Shown here piece after piece: positions 62,985 to 64,000 of a DNA stretch of 64,000 nucleotides (position 1 is the stretch's first letter; the number at the start of each line of letters is the position of its first letter). Below the pieces are notes generated by a model. The model did not search any database and was not told where the DNA came from. It worked only from the letters and a program-made list of their open reading frames with translations. Location: assembly GCF_003752415.1 (NCBI RefSeq), contig NZ_RKHG01000001.1:2108001-2172000 (forward strand), read 5' to 3'. Origin of the DNA: Luteococcus japonicus. GTDB taxonomy: Bacteria; Actinomycetota; Actinomycetes; Propionibacteriales; Propionibacteriaceae. A program made the position numbers and the translations under genes.

Positions 62985-63212
62985 ATGAGCAAACAGATCA
63001 GCAGCCAGCAGACCACCAGCCGTCCCGGCGCCCTGCGCCGCACCATGGCCAGCCTCGCCGCCGCCGGCGCGATCGCCTTCGGGGGAGTCGGCACCCTGTC
63101 CGCCACCGAGGCGCTGGCCGCCGGGGTTCGCCAGCAGACCTATGTCGTGCAGCCGTCGACGGTCCAGGTGCAGACCAGCACCCTCACCGGGAGTCCTCGC
63201 GGCAAGGACTGA
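62985..63212 (+). CDS. small secreted protein, unknown
   Basis: A 75-residue protein with an n-region ending in arginines, a hydrophobic stretch (MASLAAAGAIAFGGVGTL) and an A-x-A-like cleavage area (TEALAAG), leaving a mature peptide of roughly 30 residues rich in V, Q and T. ATG 62985 lacks a clear ribosome site. It may be a genuine secreted peptide or a chance frame. Confidence 0.45.
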   Translation: MSKQISSQQTTSRPGALRRTMASLAAAGAIAFGGVGTLSATEALAAGVRQQTYVVQPSTVQVQTSTLTGSPRGKD

Positions 63213-63322
63213 ACCGTCCTGCGGCACCAGTTTTTCAATGTTCTCCCCGCAAGATTGAATCTCCAACAAGCACAGGGGATCGCCCCTCCTTGGCGGTCTC
63301 TGCGCCCTCCGGCATCAAGAGG

Positions 63323-63433
63323 CTGTCCACAGGCAGTTGTCTCGTCATGGATTCCTTGGTGACAAGCCGTTGTGCACAGATTCGAGGGTTTTCCACAGGG
63401 TGACTGTGGACAGCGGTCGACCTTGTGGATGAC
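63323..63433. other. DnaA-box-like cluster far from oriC
   Basis: Five box-like 9-mers in 111 bp of gene-free DNA: CTGTCCACA (63323), TTGTGCACA (63370), TTTTCCACA (63389), inverted TGTGGACAG (63405) and inverted TGTGGATGA (63425). Density and variety match the two clusters at the origin. It could titrate DnaA, or regulate the following gene. Confidence 0.6.
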
Positions 63434-63480
63434 CATATGACGGTCGATCGATTGCTTTGGTGTCTGAGACATTTCGGTCC

Positions 63481-64000
63481 ATGTCCACCACCACCGGCGC
63501 CAGCCCGCGCGCCAGCCAGCGCGAACGGGGCCGCCCGGAGAACGAGCAGGCCGTCGCCGTCCCCGTCGGCCACCTGAAGGCGCGCCGAAGCCCCCGGCTG
63601 GTTGCCGCGGGCCTTCTGGTCGCGTGCCTCGGCGGCCTGGGCGGGGCGATGGCCTACCAACAGGCCTCCCATGCGAACCAGGTCATCGTCGTGCAGCACA
63701 CGGTGCCCCGCGGCGAGGTGGTTCGCCAGTCCGACCTGGCGGTGGTGACCATCGGGTCAGCCCCTGGCGTGCACACCACGCCGGCCCGTGACCTCGACGC
63801 CCTGATTGGGCGACGCGCCCTGGTGGACCTGCCCGCGGGATCCCTGGTGGCCACTGAGTCCGTGGGCGAGCCGCGCCTGCCGGACGGGACGGCGCAGCTG
63901 GGCCTGAAGTTGGCCGCCGGACGGCTCCCCGTCGAGCCGCTGCCCGCCGGCACGCCCGTCGACCTGGTGGAGGTGACCTCGGACAAGCAGGGCGTCACCG
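63481..64000 (+). CDS. SAF domain protein, CpaB/RcpC-like (truncated by window end)
   Basis: At least 173 residues are visible. After a polar cytosolic start comes one transmembrane helix (LVAAGLLVACLGGLGGAMAY, about 40-59), then a SAF domain (VIVVQHTVPRGEVVRQSDLA; LIGRRALVDLPAGSLV). This matches the pilus-assembly CpaB/RcpC type or the actinobacterial SAF-domain relatives. The 3' end is outside the window. Confidence 0.8.
   Translation, partial: MSTTTGASPRASQRERGRPENEQAVAVPVGHLKARRSPRLVAAGLLVACLGGLGGAMAYQQASHANQVIVVQHTVPRGEVVRQSDLAVVTIGSAPGVHTTPARDLDALIGRRALVDLPAGSLVATESVGEPRLPDGTAQLGLKLAAGRLPVEPLPAGTPVDLVEVTSDKQGVT

Overview
The window is high-GC DNA from an actinobacterium, most likely of the Propionibacteriaceae/Propionibacteriales type. 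This rests on the origin-proximal order dnaA / rpmH-rnpA-yidD-yidC-jag / rsmG-parA-parB, an ECF SigM locus next to a pseudokinase and a DUF6049 protein, thioredoxin/thioredoxin reductase, a resuscitation-promoting-factor protein, many GTG starts, and the lack of any Gram-negative envelope gene. It covers the replication-origin neighbourhood on one side of the chromosome.

Layout. 1-2.9 kb: DnaA-box cluster (probable edge of oriC), a TetR regulator, dnaA (-) and a second DnaA-box cluster. 2.9-5.5 kb: rpmH-rnpA-yidD-yidC-jag (ribosomal protein, RNase P protein, membrane-protein insertion). 5.5-9.2 kb: a patch of decayed genes (MerR, GNAT, DUF2087, Fic) with an intact VbhA-like antitoxin and the first parS-like sites; it separates jag from rsmG, which are usually neighbours. 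9.2-11.9 kb: rsmG-parA-parB with four parS sites (8.0-10.0 kb). 12-19.5 kb: DUF3817, SURF1, Ddl, an aminotransferase, a GNAT-like protein, an Rpf, OsmC, an anchored protein, TrxA and TrxB. 19.7-23.5 kb: a cysteine-rich metallothionein-like protein and divergent arsDA / arsRC. 23.6-28.7 kb: a DAP-decarboxylase-family enzyme, a SorC regulator divergent from glycerol kinase, and a TetR regulator. 28.7-35.3 kb: sigM locus (anti-sigma-like, SigM, pseudokinase, DUF6049, CCA-adding enzyme) without the usual MurJ domain. 35.6-42.7 kb: transporters, a GntR-controlled membrane protein, MscS, and a B12-riboswitch-controlled cobF-cobK pair.

43.76-53.43 kb is a defence island: type I restriction-modification (hsdM, hsdS, frameshifted hsdR), an Mrr-type endonuclease, a second putative nuclease, a PIN/HTH toxin-antitoxin pair and an unknown gene. 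It is bounded by a perfect 27-bp direct repeat which is the last eight codons and stop of the neighbouring penicillin-binding protein gene. That fits integration at the 3' end of this gene, although no integrase is visible.

53.4-64 kb: the penicillin-binding lipoprotein, a flavin-dependent oxidoreductase and its likely FMN reductase (separated by a MATE transporter), an alanine dehydrogenase / amino-acid permease / Lrp regulator group, a small secreted protein, a third DnaA-box-like cluster about 61 kb from oriC, and a truncated SAF-domain (CpaB-like) protein at the right edge.

Short repeats are a theme: a dispersed CCTCGACARGCTCGGC element between and inside genes, in-frame tandem repeats in HsdM, DUF6049 and EamA proteins, an 8-bp tandem repeat in a broken acetyltransferase gene, and a 118-bp element with 19-bp inverted ends. 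All functional calls come from reading sequence and recalling families; no search was run.
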